Source: Danio rerio (lineage: Eukaryota; Chordata; Actinopteri; Cypriniformes; Danionidae). From it: a stretch of 64,000 bases of DNA. Positions 28,101 through 38,100 of the stretch are shown here, one piece after another. A program made the translations under genes and the position numbers. The notes beneath the pieces were generated by a model, which was given only the letters and a program-made list of their open reading frames with translations, was not told the origin of the DNA and made no database searches. Every line of letters starts with the position of its first letter. Within the stretch, counting starts at the first letter, position 1. The stretch is from assembly GCF_049306965.1 (NCBI RefSeq), contig NC_133197.1:7834001-7898000 (forward strand), given 5' to 3'.

Positions 28101-30584
28101 GTTTTTGACTGTTTGGTGCCATTTTGTGACTGAACAATATGTAGGTAAGTGCATGCTCCATTCAGCCTTTTCGTGTCTGTCAGCTTTGCAATTAATTAAA
28201 CAACGAATAAACTGTTATGGCTCAAAGCAATGTTTTGTGTCTTATTTTTACATTTTGTGGCACTACATAGTTGTTTAATAAGTGGAATAAAGCACTTCCA
28301 GGCGGTTATTGCCGAAAAAAAGTCAGACAGGCTTATCAGCTGTTGTAAAATACTGAAAATTTGATAACACTTTTTTTTTGCTGGTCCATTTGAGTATTAG
28401 TAGACTGTCTGCTTAATATCTGTTGATACTACTCCTTCAACAGACATTTAACTGACTATAAGAAACTTAGTAAGTACATGTCAACTTACATCTACTGTTA
28501 TAGTGTACAAAATAAAGTGTGAACAATTTTTTTAATCAATTTATTTTTAAAATGCATTATTTTATTTTGATCTTTTTTCCTACTCTTTGTCATGGTTTAT
28601 AATGCCAAAATGCTAGTTGGAGGCAAAAGAAAGAGACAACTGGAGGTGGAAAAAAACTATGACAGGTGTCATTAAGTGCAAAAAAAAAAAAAAAAAAATT
28701 ATATATATATTATAGATATTAATTATATATTATACATATATATTATATATTATATATATAAAAATGAACCGGATAGACAGAAATAATGGACAGCTGCATA
28801 CTTGACATTAGGTTGGATTAAAGAAATTATTGTTGTTTTATTAGTTTATGGTGTGCTACATTTCTGGAATTTAATTTTTTTTTGCATGTCCAGGTAATAA
28901 AACACATAATTCTAACATTTTAGCCTGTAACATTTAAAAAAAAATAACAAAACTTAATATTAGACCTTATGGACGATGTCTATAAATGGCCTTTACTCTT
29001 GTTTTACGCTTGAACAACTAAATGAATTCTGTAGTCTGTTTAACTGACTATATTTTGATTACAGTACATTATCGATACTGTTAAAAAAAATAAAAAATGA
29101 AAATAGTCACATCAAACATTCACCAGAAATTAATTAGTGGCTAAAATCTCAGCTAAAAAAAAGGGTCTATATATCCTTACCATAAACCGTAACGATGAAT
29201 AACTGATGTGACGTCATATTCATGTGGTCGAGCTCAGCTTTATAAAGTCCAGAGTGTTTGGTTCTCACGTTCTTGATGGTCAGAGATCCAGTCTGCTTGT
29301 TGAGCTCCAGTCTGTCTCTGAATATATCATCGCTCGTATATGAGCTCTCATTTCCCATCATTTGAGCAACGCGTGAACCTTCATATCCAAACCTCCACTG
29401 TATCCCCTTAAACCCCTGCATTTCAGTAGGATCAAGGTTTAGAGTCACTGAATCTCCCTCCTTCGCTGAGATGGTCTTCACTATGTCTGCATCGGTAGCC
29501 AAAACACCTGAGGACAAACAGATTCTCAGAAATTGAACTTATTTAACGCTAATAATAATGGACTGAGTAATGAACATGTTTAGTTGAGATTTGTCTAATA
29601 AACACAATTTTAAACTTATTTGTTTTTCTACTTATTTATAAATCATATTGCAGCATAATAAAATGAAGAAATTAAAGGCTTTATTAGTGTACTTTGAACG
29701 TGCTTTCGTTTAGGTAAATGCTTTTATTTTTTATTTATTACATTTTTATTTTATTTTTTAGCAAAAACGGCTGTTATAATACTGCATATTTGTGGTAATA
29801 ACATTTGTTTTTTTTGTTTTTTTTTAATGACCAGGTAGTACAAGATTTAGTATTAGTTGATTTTCCGCTACAGGTCATTTGTGCTTAAGTTCATTACAAA
29901 TGATTATGAACAGATCTGTAAAAAATATAACAATAAATTGGGCAAAGACGATTGACTCACCAACACTAATTAATAATATTTTAAAAAGTTAGCCTTTTTT
30001 TTTTTTTTTGTCACTCCAAAATATGTAGTAATATCCTTCCATAATTTTTCTTATTACATATGTAGATAAAATTATATAATATATAGTTGTTTTCTTTTTT
30101 ATACTAAAAATATCAAGACATCTTTTTTTTTTTTTTTTTTTTCTTTACCAATATGCTAATTCAATGGCTAAAATATTTTAATATATTTCACATTGTTTAT
30201 TTAGATCCTCATTAGCCACTAGTAACATAGTGGCTATTTATCATCGGGTCCAACAAATAAAGAAACATATTTATATTAAATTATAATCAAAACAAATCAG
30301 AGTCCTTTTACTAAATCAAATTCAGACATTTTTATATCGCAAAGAATATTTAGAATATTTATTTCAGTCCGTTTGTGATATTTTTTTAGCAGTGATTGTT
30401 TTGAAAGAGAATAATGACACCAGATAATATCAATTCCCATAGAGAGGAAACGAGACCAATAATGAGGTAATAAACATGAGATGAAGATGCAAAGTGAAAC
30501 CGAAAGTGGAAAAGAATAATAAGACATCGCGCACTTACCGAGCATTATTAGAAAAGACAGAAACATTTTGGATTTATTGTTCAT
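15563..30584 (-). CDS. CD2/SLAM-like multi-Ig membrane receptor
   Basis: Exons in transcript order: signal 30584-30539 (MNNKSKMFLSFLIMLG); Ig1 29507-29181; Ig2 27631-27296; transmembrane 26334-26212; Ig3 24519-24214; Ig4 21379-21047; Ig5 19396-19094; Ig6 18890-18576; tail 16001-15957; last coding exon 15660-15563 ending in TAA. Every internal junction is phase 1. The Ig domains share W-F-G, R-L-L-x-G-S-L-x-I and G-x-Y-x patterns and lack the canonical Ig disulfide, as in the CD2/SLAM V domain. The transmembrane exon reads VLGLSPGSIAGIVV then a Leu/Val-rich helix and SCYRSK. The tail has acidic residues but no ITIM/ITSM tyrosine motif. The simplest membrane form joins signal, Ig1, Ig2, TM and tail, leaving Ig3-6 out. 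Ligand unknown; probably leukocyte surface. This may instead be two incomplete genes. Confidence 0.8.
16177..16460 (+). mobile_element. HE-type tRNA-derived SINE
   Basis: The head has a Pol III-like pair of boxes: tagctcagtggttagcac and ggtttgagtcccggctgg. The body holds ttgctctgagtgc, gaattggattatctta, gagagtgtatgagtg and gcatccgctgcgtaaaac, as in zebrafish HE1 SINEs. It lies in the intron between Ig6 and the cytoplasmic exon of the Ig gene. Confidence 0.85.
16786..17326. mobile_element. TA-flanked MITE, family 1 copy b
   Basis: It has the same ends and interior as the copy at 14960-15499: cagttgaagtcagaattaat at the left, attctgacttcaactg at the right, TA on both sides. Confidence 0.75.
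17433..18045. mobile_element. Long-inverted-repeat DNA element
   Basis: The left arm (about 17433-17600: aaaaagtgattagttact, then aagtcaac-type words) reappears inverted at about 17880-18045 (gtaactaatcactttttaaa). The arms are about 150 bp and the central spacer is non-coding. The RNA would fold into a long hairpin inside the Ig gene intron. Confidence 0.65.
20810..20960 (+). mobile_element. tRNA-derived SINE head
   Basis: ggggcagccatggcataatgg followed by gttagaaagtgagactt and gctttgagtcccgg matches a fish SINE head with A- and B-box-like words. It lies in the intron before Ig5. Confidence 0.6.
21655..24000. repeat. Tandem array with period about 110-135 bp
   Basis: Landmarks such as atttcaacatgtttgaaaac, gacacttttttgttatttaa, gctgatatcgatatggcc and cgatatatattgggcatc recur about every 110-135 bp (for example near 22220, 22463, 22700, 22950, 23089, 23349, 23700 and 23838). 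There are roughly 14 diverged units, with an (AT)n tract at about 22115-22186. The first unit begins with a gcaccaatac word like the end of a hAT-type element, suggesting the monomer came from a transposon end. It lies in the intron between Ig3 and Ig4. Confidence 0.75.
24618..25133. mobile_element. TA-flanked MITE, family 1 copy c
   Basis: This is the third copy of the family, with gaattattagcccccctgaa at the left and tatgacttcaactg at the right. Its body is in the opposite orientation to the other two: gtacataa-type and ttaggttaactaggca words appear as complements. Confidence 0.7.
25195..25435. mobile_element. MITE-like repeat related to the 3600-4960 element
   Basis: It contains gaagaaagctataaaccatt, gacttccacagtatttg, ggaagtcaatagttacagc and gggtgagtaaatag, shared with the split copy at 3600-4960 and a short copy near 20580-20760. 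Confidence 0.5.
25590..26190 (+). repeat. Dispersed repeat A, copy 1
   Basis: A segment of about 600 bp also occurs at about 35905-36716 inside elastase B. Shared words include actaatttcgagaggatca, ccaatcagatgactcctag, a SINE-like head ggcccagtggt...gttgcctcacagcaag, and tctcccgggaca...catgccaaacaagctttat. It looks composite, with an HE-type SINE head fused to other sequence. Class not determined. Confidence 0.6.
26592..27215. repeat. Dispersed repeat B, copy 2, interrupted
   Basis: It matches the copy at 13727-13995 on both sides of an RTE-type LINE fragment (about 26838-27120). The right-hand part keeps tattttctaggtcgatagg and ggaactatactctcattctg. Confidence 0.6.
26838..27120 (-). mobile_element. 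RTE/Rex3-like LINE 3' fragment
   Basis: GC-rich sequence reading, on the - strand, as the 3' coding end of a fish RTE-type LINE. On the + strand one sees cttcctccagggaaacctga, cctcctcctggtgggacatt and ccgagccacttcagctgact. A second copy in the other orientation is at 39545-39990. It is truncated, without the catalytic region. Confidence 0.7.
27784..27978. mobile_element. 195-bp non-autonomous hAT element
   Basis: Near-palindromic: aggggtcaccaaacttgttc...ggagggccggtgtcc at the left and ggccctccaagaccgagatt ggtgacccctg at the right. A perfect 8-bp target duplication ttctaaag flanks it (27776-27783 and 27979-27986). Other family members are at 32904-33081, 36121-36315, 38048-38240, 53711-53901 and 59579-59767. 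Confidence 0.85.
28680..28765. repeat. Poly(A) and AT-rich simple repeat
   Basis: A run of 20 A residues is followed by imperfect tatata/tattat units. It lies in the intron between Ig1 and Ig2. Confidence 0.8.
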
Positions 30585-30705
30585 ACTGGTGAAGATTTGT
30601 AAAAGTTTGTCTCTGAACCACACCCGCCCGATGAGCAAGCAGCGTAGCGGAGGAAACTAGCGGTGTCCTTCTTTTACAGGGGAAAAGAAACCTGAAACAC
30701 ACCAC

Positions 30706-30841
30706 AGTGCCACCTGTTGTTTGCATCAAACACACTTGTTTCAGCAGTCCTCAACATTTGTGAGTTCTCCGAATACATGTTAAACACTTGAACTGAAAAA
30801 AAAATAGTAATAATAAATAATAAATAATAAATAAATAGTAA

Positions 30842-30880
<39 letters not shown>

Positions 30881-32000
30881 AAGAAACATAAATGAATAAA
30901 TAAATGTCCCAAACAGACTGGAAACTAAACCTTCTGGGTTTAGTAGAAGTAGTTACAATTCGCACACACTGTTTCCTCACGTAGTTCCGAGAGTCAGGTG
31001 CCATAACACATCCCAGCAAACACCTTAATGTCAAACTGAAATCAAAAAAATCAAAAGTGCATATCGATTTCATGCCAATTGATCTTGATGTCGAAACCAA
31101 AACAACATGAAATGGACATCTAACATTGTCATCAACAATTCGAGTACAGGAAAGCCCTCTTATCAATTTTTGGAGCGTTTTTTATGTGAAATGTCAATTT
31201 GACATCAAGCTAACATGTATTGTAGAGATACATCATCCACTTTAAATTTGTAATTAAAGATGAAAAATGGTACTTATTTACCTATATATTTACCTTTATT
31301 ATCTATTTGTGTTGTTATTTTGGTGGTCAAAAGAAAATCAATGTGTGGAAGTCAAATAGATGTCAAGGCTTTGACATCAAAACGATTTTCACTTGACGAC
31401 TTAAAAACTCAAAGAAAACATGTTCACTTATTTAACAAGAAATAAAGCAGTTTTAAATAATGTAAAATGTACTATTATTGAAGCTTAAATGTTCATAAAG
31501 AATGATATATAGATATCCAGCGCATCCTAACAGAACTTAACTGGAATTGAAAGCTTTATGACATGGCTGTTATCCAGCTGAAAGTAAGATGGATTCACTT
31601 TAGTCATGAAGGCAAGAGCAACAAAAAGGTGCATTCGAGTCATGTCAGATAAATTCACAAATTTAATCCCTAAACACCACCACAAACTCAGTATTATAGT
31701 ACAAAACTCTAAATTGTCTTTAAATCCAGAGTTTCCAAGTTGAGGTCATATCAGTAAGAAATATGGCTGAATCACCGATTCACTCTCATACAAAACATCC
31801 AAAGTGTGGTGGGAAAATAATCACCAACGCTGGCAGCCTGAACTGTGAAAACAAGGCAGAATGGTTACATGTTAAATCTGGCAAACTCTGGTGGTATGGT
31901 GATTAGAAAAGGCAGTTCAAGGAAATTGTTTTGACCCTTGAGCTAGATAAACAAGTTTATTTTGCCCTGTTTTGGCACATTGGCCTTGACAGTGGTGAAA
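30706..32000. other. Spacer between the divergent Ig gene and elastase B
   Basis: The Ig gene starts leftward at 30584 and elastase B rightward at 32117, so this stretch holds both 5' flanks. It contains an AAAT-type simple repeat (about 30826-30881) and a possible MITE-like piece (about 31010-31400, with repeated acatcaa/ttgatgtc words). I see no coding exon here. Confidence 0.6.
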
Positions 32001-32075
32001 TCTGTGTGATTCAGACACCTGTGGGCATCAGACAACCTGTTCTATTCAGCGCTGCGGAAGTCTGTGGGTATATAT
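31975..32075 (+). promoter_or_regulatory. Elastase B proximal promoter
   Basis: TATATAT lies at 32069-32075, 48 bp before the ATG. The upstream block contains ttggccttgacagtggtgaa, tctgtgtgattcaga and CACCTG at 32016-32021. It is nearly identical to the block before elastase C and similar to those of A, D and E. Confidence 0.75.
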
Positions 32076-32116
32076 GTGTGATGGCAGTGTGCTGAAAGTT
32101 TAGACAGACAGCAAAC

Positions 32117-35100
32117 ATGCTGAGGATCCTGTTGTTGAGTGTGCTGGCCGCTATAGGTGAGATGTTTCTCTCCATTAGCTGAGAAATGAACTGTATGCAT
32201 TTACATATGTTAAAAAATACTAAGGTTCTAATGAAAAAGTTACAACCCTAACATGTCTATTTGTGTTTTTCTGTCCAGGGCTGACTGAGCCCAGATATCT
32301 GGAGGATCTGGCCATTGAGGAAAGGGTTATTGGTGGAGAGATCGCAAAACCCCACTCTTGGCCATGGCAGGTACTATATTTTTCACAATAAAAAACTTAA
32401 ATCTCAACCCTCTTTTTCTAACTAGCTTCCTGCAACTAAAAGGAGAGGGGTCTGGCTGCAGACTCGGTGCAATGCAATCTGAGCTGCATCCAATTCTTTT
32501 TAATGGGCTCACCTAACCCCACCCCTAACCGTCACAGTGACGTCACTCACTCCATTGAGTGCATTTTGTCTGACATTGCATCAATGAGTGATGCAATCTC
32601 AGCTTGCATCATAAAGGCTGCATCCAGATACTATTGACTAAAAGAACAAGTTTTATCCTGTTTAAAAGAACCTATAGAGTGTGTATATTAAGTTTCAGCT
32701 CATAGTACCCCACAAATAATGTTTTACACCTCTTTGAAACTCACCATTTTGGGTTTTGATCCTATAATCTTGTCGTTTTGGTGACTGTCGCTTCAAATTC
32801 AATTAAAAAACAATGAGATTGTGCGCTTTCCAAAAGAGGGCGGAACTACAAATGCTAACATGTTAGCATAGTGACAGATTCAAAAACAAGATTGAGGTCC
32901 TCCGGGTGTCCACACTCGGAGGGCTGGTGTCCTGCAAAGTTTAGTTCCAATCAGACACACCTGGTCTATAGCTAATCAAGCTCCTACTAGGCTTTCTAGA
33001 AACATCCTTGCCGGTGTGTTGGAGCATGTTAGAGCTAAAATCTGCTGGACACTGGCCTTCCAGGACCGTGTTTGGATTCACGTCATGGGCAGGGCTTCCG
33101 TCTGCCCGGTGACTCAAGCTTCATTGCTAGAGTGACCAGGCAGTGCACCCAGGTCTGTGAGTACAGAGGCTTAACCTGAATGATGGAAGTTTTCAGCGGT
33201 GCTTACGAACAAGCTGAGCCCAGTTTGATCAACAGTTATCTGAGGATTTCCCCCCGGGACACCAACAACAGGTGCTACGTCATAAGCAAGCCTAAGTGAA
33301 AGCTCCTGATAGACCTGTTATGCAAAAACCGGAAGTACGTCAACAACGTGTAAACCTAGTTCCGGTAGGAGTTTTTTGGCGAAGAAAAGGCAGCTAGAGT
33401 GTTTTCGGCGAGCCCGAGTTGTCTTCCGAAGTTAATTAAATAAGTTATTAAATACATGCAATTAAAATAGGGGAGAGCGGGGTAGAACCTAACACAGGGC
33501 CAGTTGTAACACACTTGTTTTAAATACTTCCACACATGCTAGTATGATAAAACTTCGTGTATTTACTAGATGTCACAACAATAAATTGTTTCATTATTAA
33601 AAAAAAAAAATATTTTATTTTATTAGTTGAGCTTCTTGAACAGCTTATATTATTAACATTAATTTGTTCAGGTAGATATGCATAACGGTACACACAGGTG
33701 ACTAGCGTTAACTAAATACACTATGAACAATCTTAACTGCAGGTGGGATAGTGGTAAAGTTGGTTTTATATTTGCACATTCAGACTTTCCCCTTAACAAA
33801 ATAATTTCTTTAAAGTATTATTTGCAAACTCTAAATAGCGAAATCACGTAGTCATGATCCATCCTTGCTGCCTTAGCCACCGTGTCGCTATCTTCACAGC
33901 ATAGCTGTTTAGACTGACGTTTGTAGGTTCTGTCATATACTGACTCCCTTCTCAAAGGAGCTGTAAAGTTGTTCCAAGGGAATAGGCTCGGGACAACACC
34001 ACTCTTCAGGCGGCGAACGACGCAGCCACCACTGTAATCATCCGGAGCGAAGTGCCGGCTGCAGACATAGGTGCTACCTGTTTTACATTAAAACTATGCC
34101 CTTCCTCTCTTCAGATCGCCTGAATTCATTTGGGTTTCAGGTTTGGATCCACAGGAAAAGAATGAAATAAAAGGTAGGGCTGTTTCTCCAGCCTGGAACA
34201 CAACAGAAACTGCGATTCTTCGACTCTGCCATTTTTCGTATCTGCCGCTATGATAACAGGAAGTTCTAATGCACTACATTGACGTATTTCCGTTCGAAAA
34301 ATGCGGAAGAGCGTAAAAGGTCTATTGCTTAATGCGGTGTGAGCGTCTTCTGAAGATCAGATTTTCCAACTTAAGCGATTCGTGTAAAACCCATGCCAGT
34401 CGCACAAATTGCTCAACCCGCGGCACTTCATTCGTGCTTCCTCATTCGTGCATATCATGCTGCAGGATGTCTATTTAAATTGTGTCTTTGCATTGACTTA
34501 ACATTTAAATCACTTGTGCTTGACGCTTCTGCCACGTCTGGTGTGAACGCAGCATTATGAGCAGGGCTTTCAGAGTTTTCTGGTCTATAATGCTCTCAGA
34601 TTAGTTTATTTACTTTTATATAAGTGATGGAACTTTTTTTCTGAATCTTTTGTTAACTGTTACTGAACTGGAACTTTTGGTAACTGTTGTTTCTGAATGA
34701 TCAGATAATATCCAAAAAAAAGTTCGGCTAAAATCATGTCTCTTTCTTCAGATCTCTCTCCAGTACCAATCTGGTGGAAGATACCATCATTATTGTGGTG
34801 GGACTCTGATCAGACCAGGATGGGTGATGGTTGCCGCCCATTGCGTCGACACGTAATAAATTTGTAGATTTCAACTGGCAAACACAAACTTAACTCAAAG
34901 ACCACAGAAAAACCAGTCTACCAGTTTGCTTTTTCAATGTGTGTTCTGTGCAGTTCCAGAATATGGAGTGTTGCCTTGGGCGACCACGACACCACCACTC
35001 ATGAGGGTCCCGAGCAGTACATAAGCGTCAAGGGTGTCTTCATACACCCCAACTGGAACCCCAACATTGTCGCAAATGGGTGTGTGAATATGGCATACAC

Positions 35101-38100
35101 AATATATACATGACTGTGGGGACACAACTAACGGTCAATATAAAGATAAATGTCTTGATAATATAGCACAACATTCTTGAATACAAATCTGTACTGCTTG
35201 ATTTTGTAAAATGATTCATTCTGAATTGAATACCACATACAAATCAAAATTTTAAATACTAGCACACTACTTTAGCACTTTGCTTAGTCAAACTCAATAT
35301 TCTGTTTCAGTTTAAATAAGTTGCCATACTCTAATAAGAGTCTGCAGGAACTTAATCCATGGTCACTCTGCAGTTTTTGCTCCAATGACTTCCATTCATA
35401 TGCATGTGCATATGCCAGAACAAAAATGCAAGCTTCAAAGTCCAGGAGATCCTGAAGTATGATGATCTGCGAATTTGCATTATGTGCATGCGTTACACCA
35501 AAGGATCAGGAAGATCAAAATGTGATCTCTTTGTAAATTTTGAAACTTAAAACATGGAGCCATCAGTGATTCATCATCTTGTTTAATCCCGCCCCTTTTC
35601 ACATAACCATACGACGGAATTTCGCATGCTCAAACTGTAAAGTGACTGCGGCTTCATGGTTCACAAAGATCTTAAATGTTACATTTAAAAATACTGTACT
35701 TCTTCAGTTACACAAGCAAAATGTACTATGGAGTTGTAAGGCAGCAAGGTTACTCAATGGTTAGCATTGTCACCTCACAGCAAAAGAGTCACTGGTTCCA
35801 GTCCCAGTTTGGCATTTCTGTGCGGAGTTTGCAGGTTGTCCCCGTGATGGTGTAAGTTTCCTCCGAGTGCTCCGGTTTCCCCCATAGTCCAAAGACGTGA
35901 AGTTTATTTATAAACTAATTTCAAGAGGATCACATGCTGCCGGTCCCTCATTATCCAATTTATGATTCACCAATCAGATGACTCCTAAGCCACCTTAAAT
36001 ACCCTAAGTTCCATATAATAGCCATCTTTGTTTTGAAGAATCCCCCCTTCCACCCCTACTCCTCCTCCTTTTCTAGATGGGGGGCATGGTGGCCCAGTGG
36101 TTAGCACTGTTGCCTTACAGCAGAGGTCACCAATCTCAGTCCTGGAGGGCCGGTGTCCCTGCAGGGTTTAGCTCCAACTTGCCTCAACACACCTGCCTGG
36201 ATGTTTCAAGTATACCTAGTAAGACCTTGATTAGCTTGTTCAGGTGTGTTTGATTGGAGTTGGAGCTAAAATCTGCAGGACACCGGCCCTCCAGGAACAA
36301 GTTTAGTGACCCCTGCCTTACAGCAAGAACGTCTTTGGTTCTGGTCATTACCAAACCAGCCGACATTTTTTTGCGGAGTTTACACAGTCTCCCCGTGCTC
36401 ACGTGGGTTTCCCCTAGGTTCCCCGGTTTCCTCTTACAGTCCAAAAACATGCAACCTAAGTTAATTCACTAATCCAAATCAGCAACAAAGACATGTTCCT
36501 AATAAGTAGTTATCTCTTAAGACCAATCACTATCTGTTCATTCGCTACTACAGCAGGGGAGTTCTCGAGATCTACCTGAGCTCGCCTTGCAAACGGGAGG
36601 GAGCCCCGAGCTCGAGGATCTTATGAGCTTATGAGGCTCTCTCCCGGGACATCATGCCAAACAAGCTTTATAATCAATTACTAGCTAAGTACACATCATC
36701 AATTACTAGCTAAGTACACATCATCTCTAGGACCAGTCATCCAGAGACATGGATTCTCCTACCACTGCTATGCTGATGATACCCAGCTATACCTCTCTTT
36801 TCATCCTGATGATCCCTCGGTTTCAGCTCGTATCTCAGCCTGCCTGTTGGATATTTCACACTGGATGAAAGATCATCATCTTCAGCTGAACCTCGCAAAA
36901 ACGGAAATGCTTGTAGTTTCTGCCAACCCGACTCTACACCATAACTTTTCAATCCAGATGGATGGGGCAACCATTACTGCATCCAAAATGGTGAAAAGCC
37001 TTGGAGTAACGATTGATGACCAACTAAACTTCTCTGACCACATTTCTAGAACTGCTCGATCGTGCAGATTTGCACTCTATAACATCAGAAAGATCCGACC
37101 CTTCTTATCTGAACATGCAGCTCAACTCCTTGTTCAAGCTCTTGTTCTCTCCAAACTGGATTACTGCAACTCTCTACTAGCTGGGCTTCCAGCTAACTCT
37201 ATCAAGCCTCTTCAACTGCTCCAGAATGCAACAACACGAGTTGTCTTCAATGAACCTAAATGAGCACATGTCACTCCGCTGCTAGTCCGTTTGCACTGGC
37301 TGCCAGTTGCTGCTCGCATCAAATTCAAAACTCTGATGTTTGCCTACAAAGTGACTTCTGGCCTAGCACCTTCTTATCTGCACTCACTTCTGCAGATCTA
37401 TGTGCCCTCCAGAAACTTGCGTTCTGTGAATGAACGTCGCCTCGTGGTTCCATCCCAAAGAGGGAAAAAATCACTTTCGCGAACGCTCATGCTCACGCTC
37501 AATCTGCCCAGTTGGTAGAATGAACTCCCTAACTGCATCAGAACAGCAGAGTCACTCGCTATTTTCAAGAAACGACTAAAAACTCAACTATTTAGTCTCC
37601 ACTTCACTTCCTAATCTGCAATTGCCTCTTTGAATTTCACACTAACTGTACAAAAAAAAAAAAAAACTACCAACACTTCCCTTCTTAGACTTTACAGACC
37701 TGAAACTTGCCTTTAGTACTTATTTATTGTTGCTCTTAGTTGTGTAAATTGCTTCCTTGTCCTCATTTGTAAGTCGCTTTGGATAAAAGCGTCTGCTAAA
37801 TGACTAAATGTAAATGTAAGTGTGAACTCTTGAAAGGGGAATTGGATTATCTAAAATGTCCGCAGTGTATGAGTGTGCGTAAATGTGAGAGTGTTTCTTA
37901 GTAATAGGTTGCGGCTGAAAGGCCATACGATGCATAAAACATATGCTAGTTGGTGGTTCATTCCACTGAAGTGTCCCTTGATAAATTTCAGAGTAAGCTG
38001 AAGGAAAGTGAATGAATGACTATGGAGTTGTAGCTCCCTCTATAGCACAGGTGTCAAACTCAGTTCCAAAAGGGCTGCAGCTCTGCACAGTTTAGTTCCA

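Larger units (their letters stand above)
35739..38018 (+). mobile_element. HE-type SINE split by a later compound insertion
   Basis: The SINE head is at 35739-35898 and its 3' half at about 37820-38018 (gaattggattatctaaaatg, gtatgagtgtgcgtaaatg, aaaacatatgctagttggtg). A 14-bp target duplication actatggagttgta flanks the whole insertion (35725-35738 and 38019-38032). The matching empty site is in elastase C intron 4 (44378-44391). Repeat A and an L2-type LINE lie between the halves. Confidence 0.85.
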
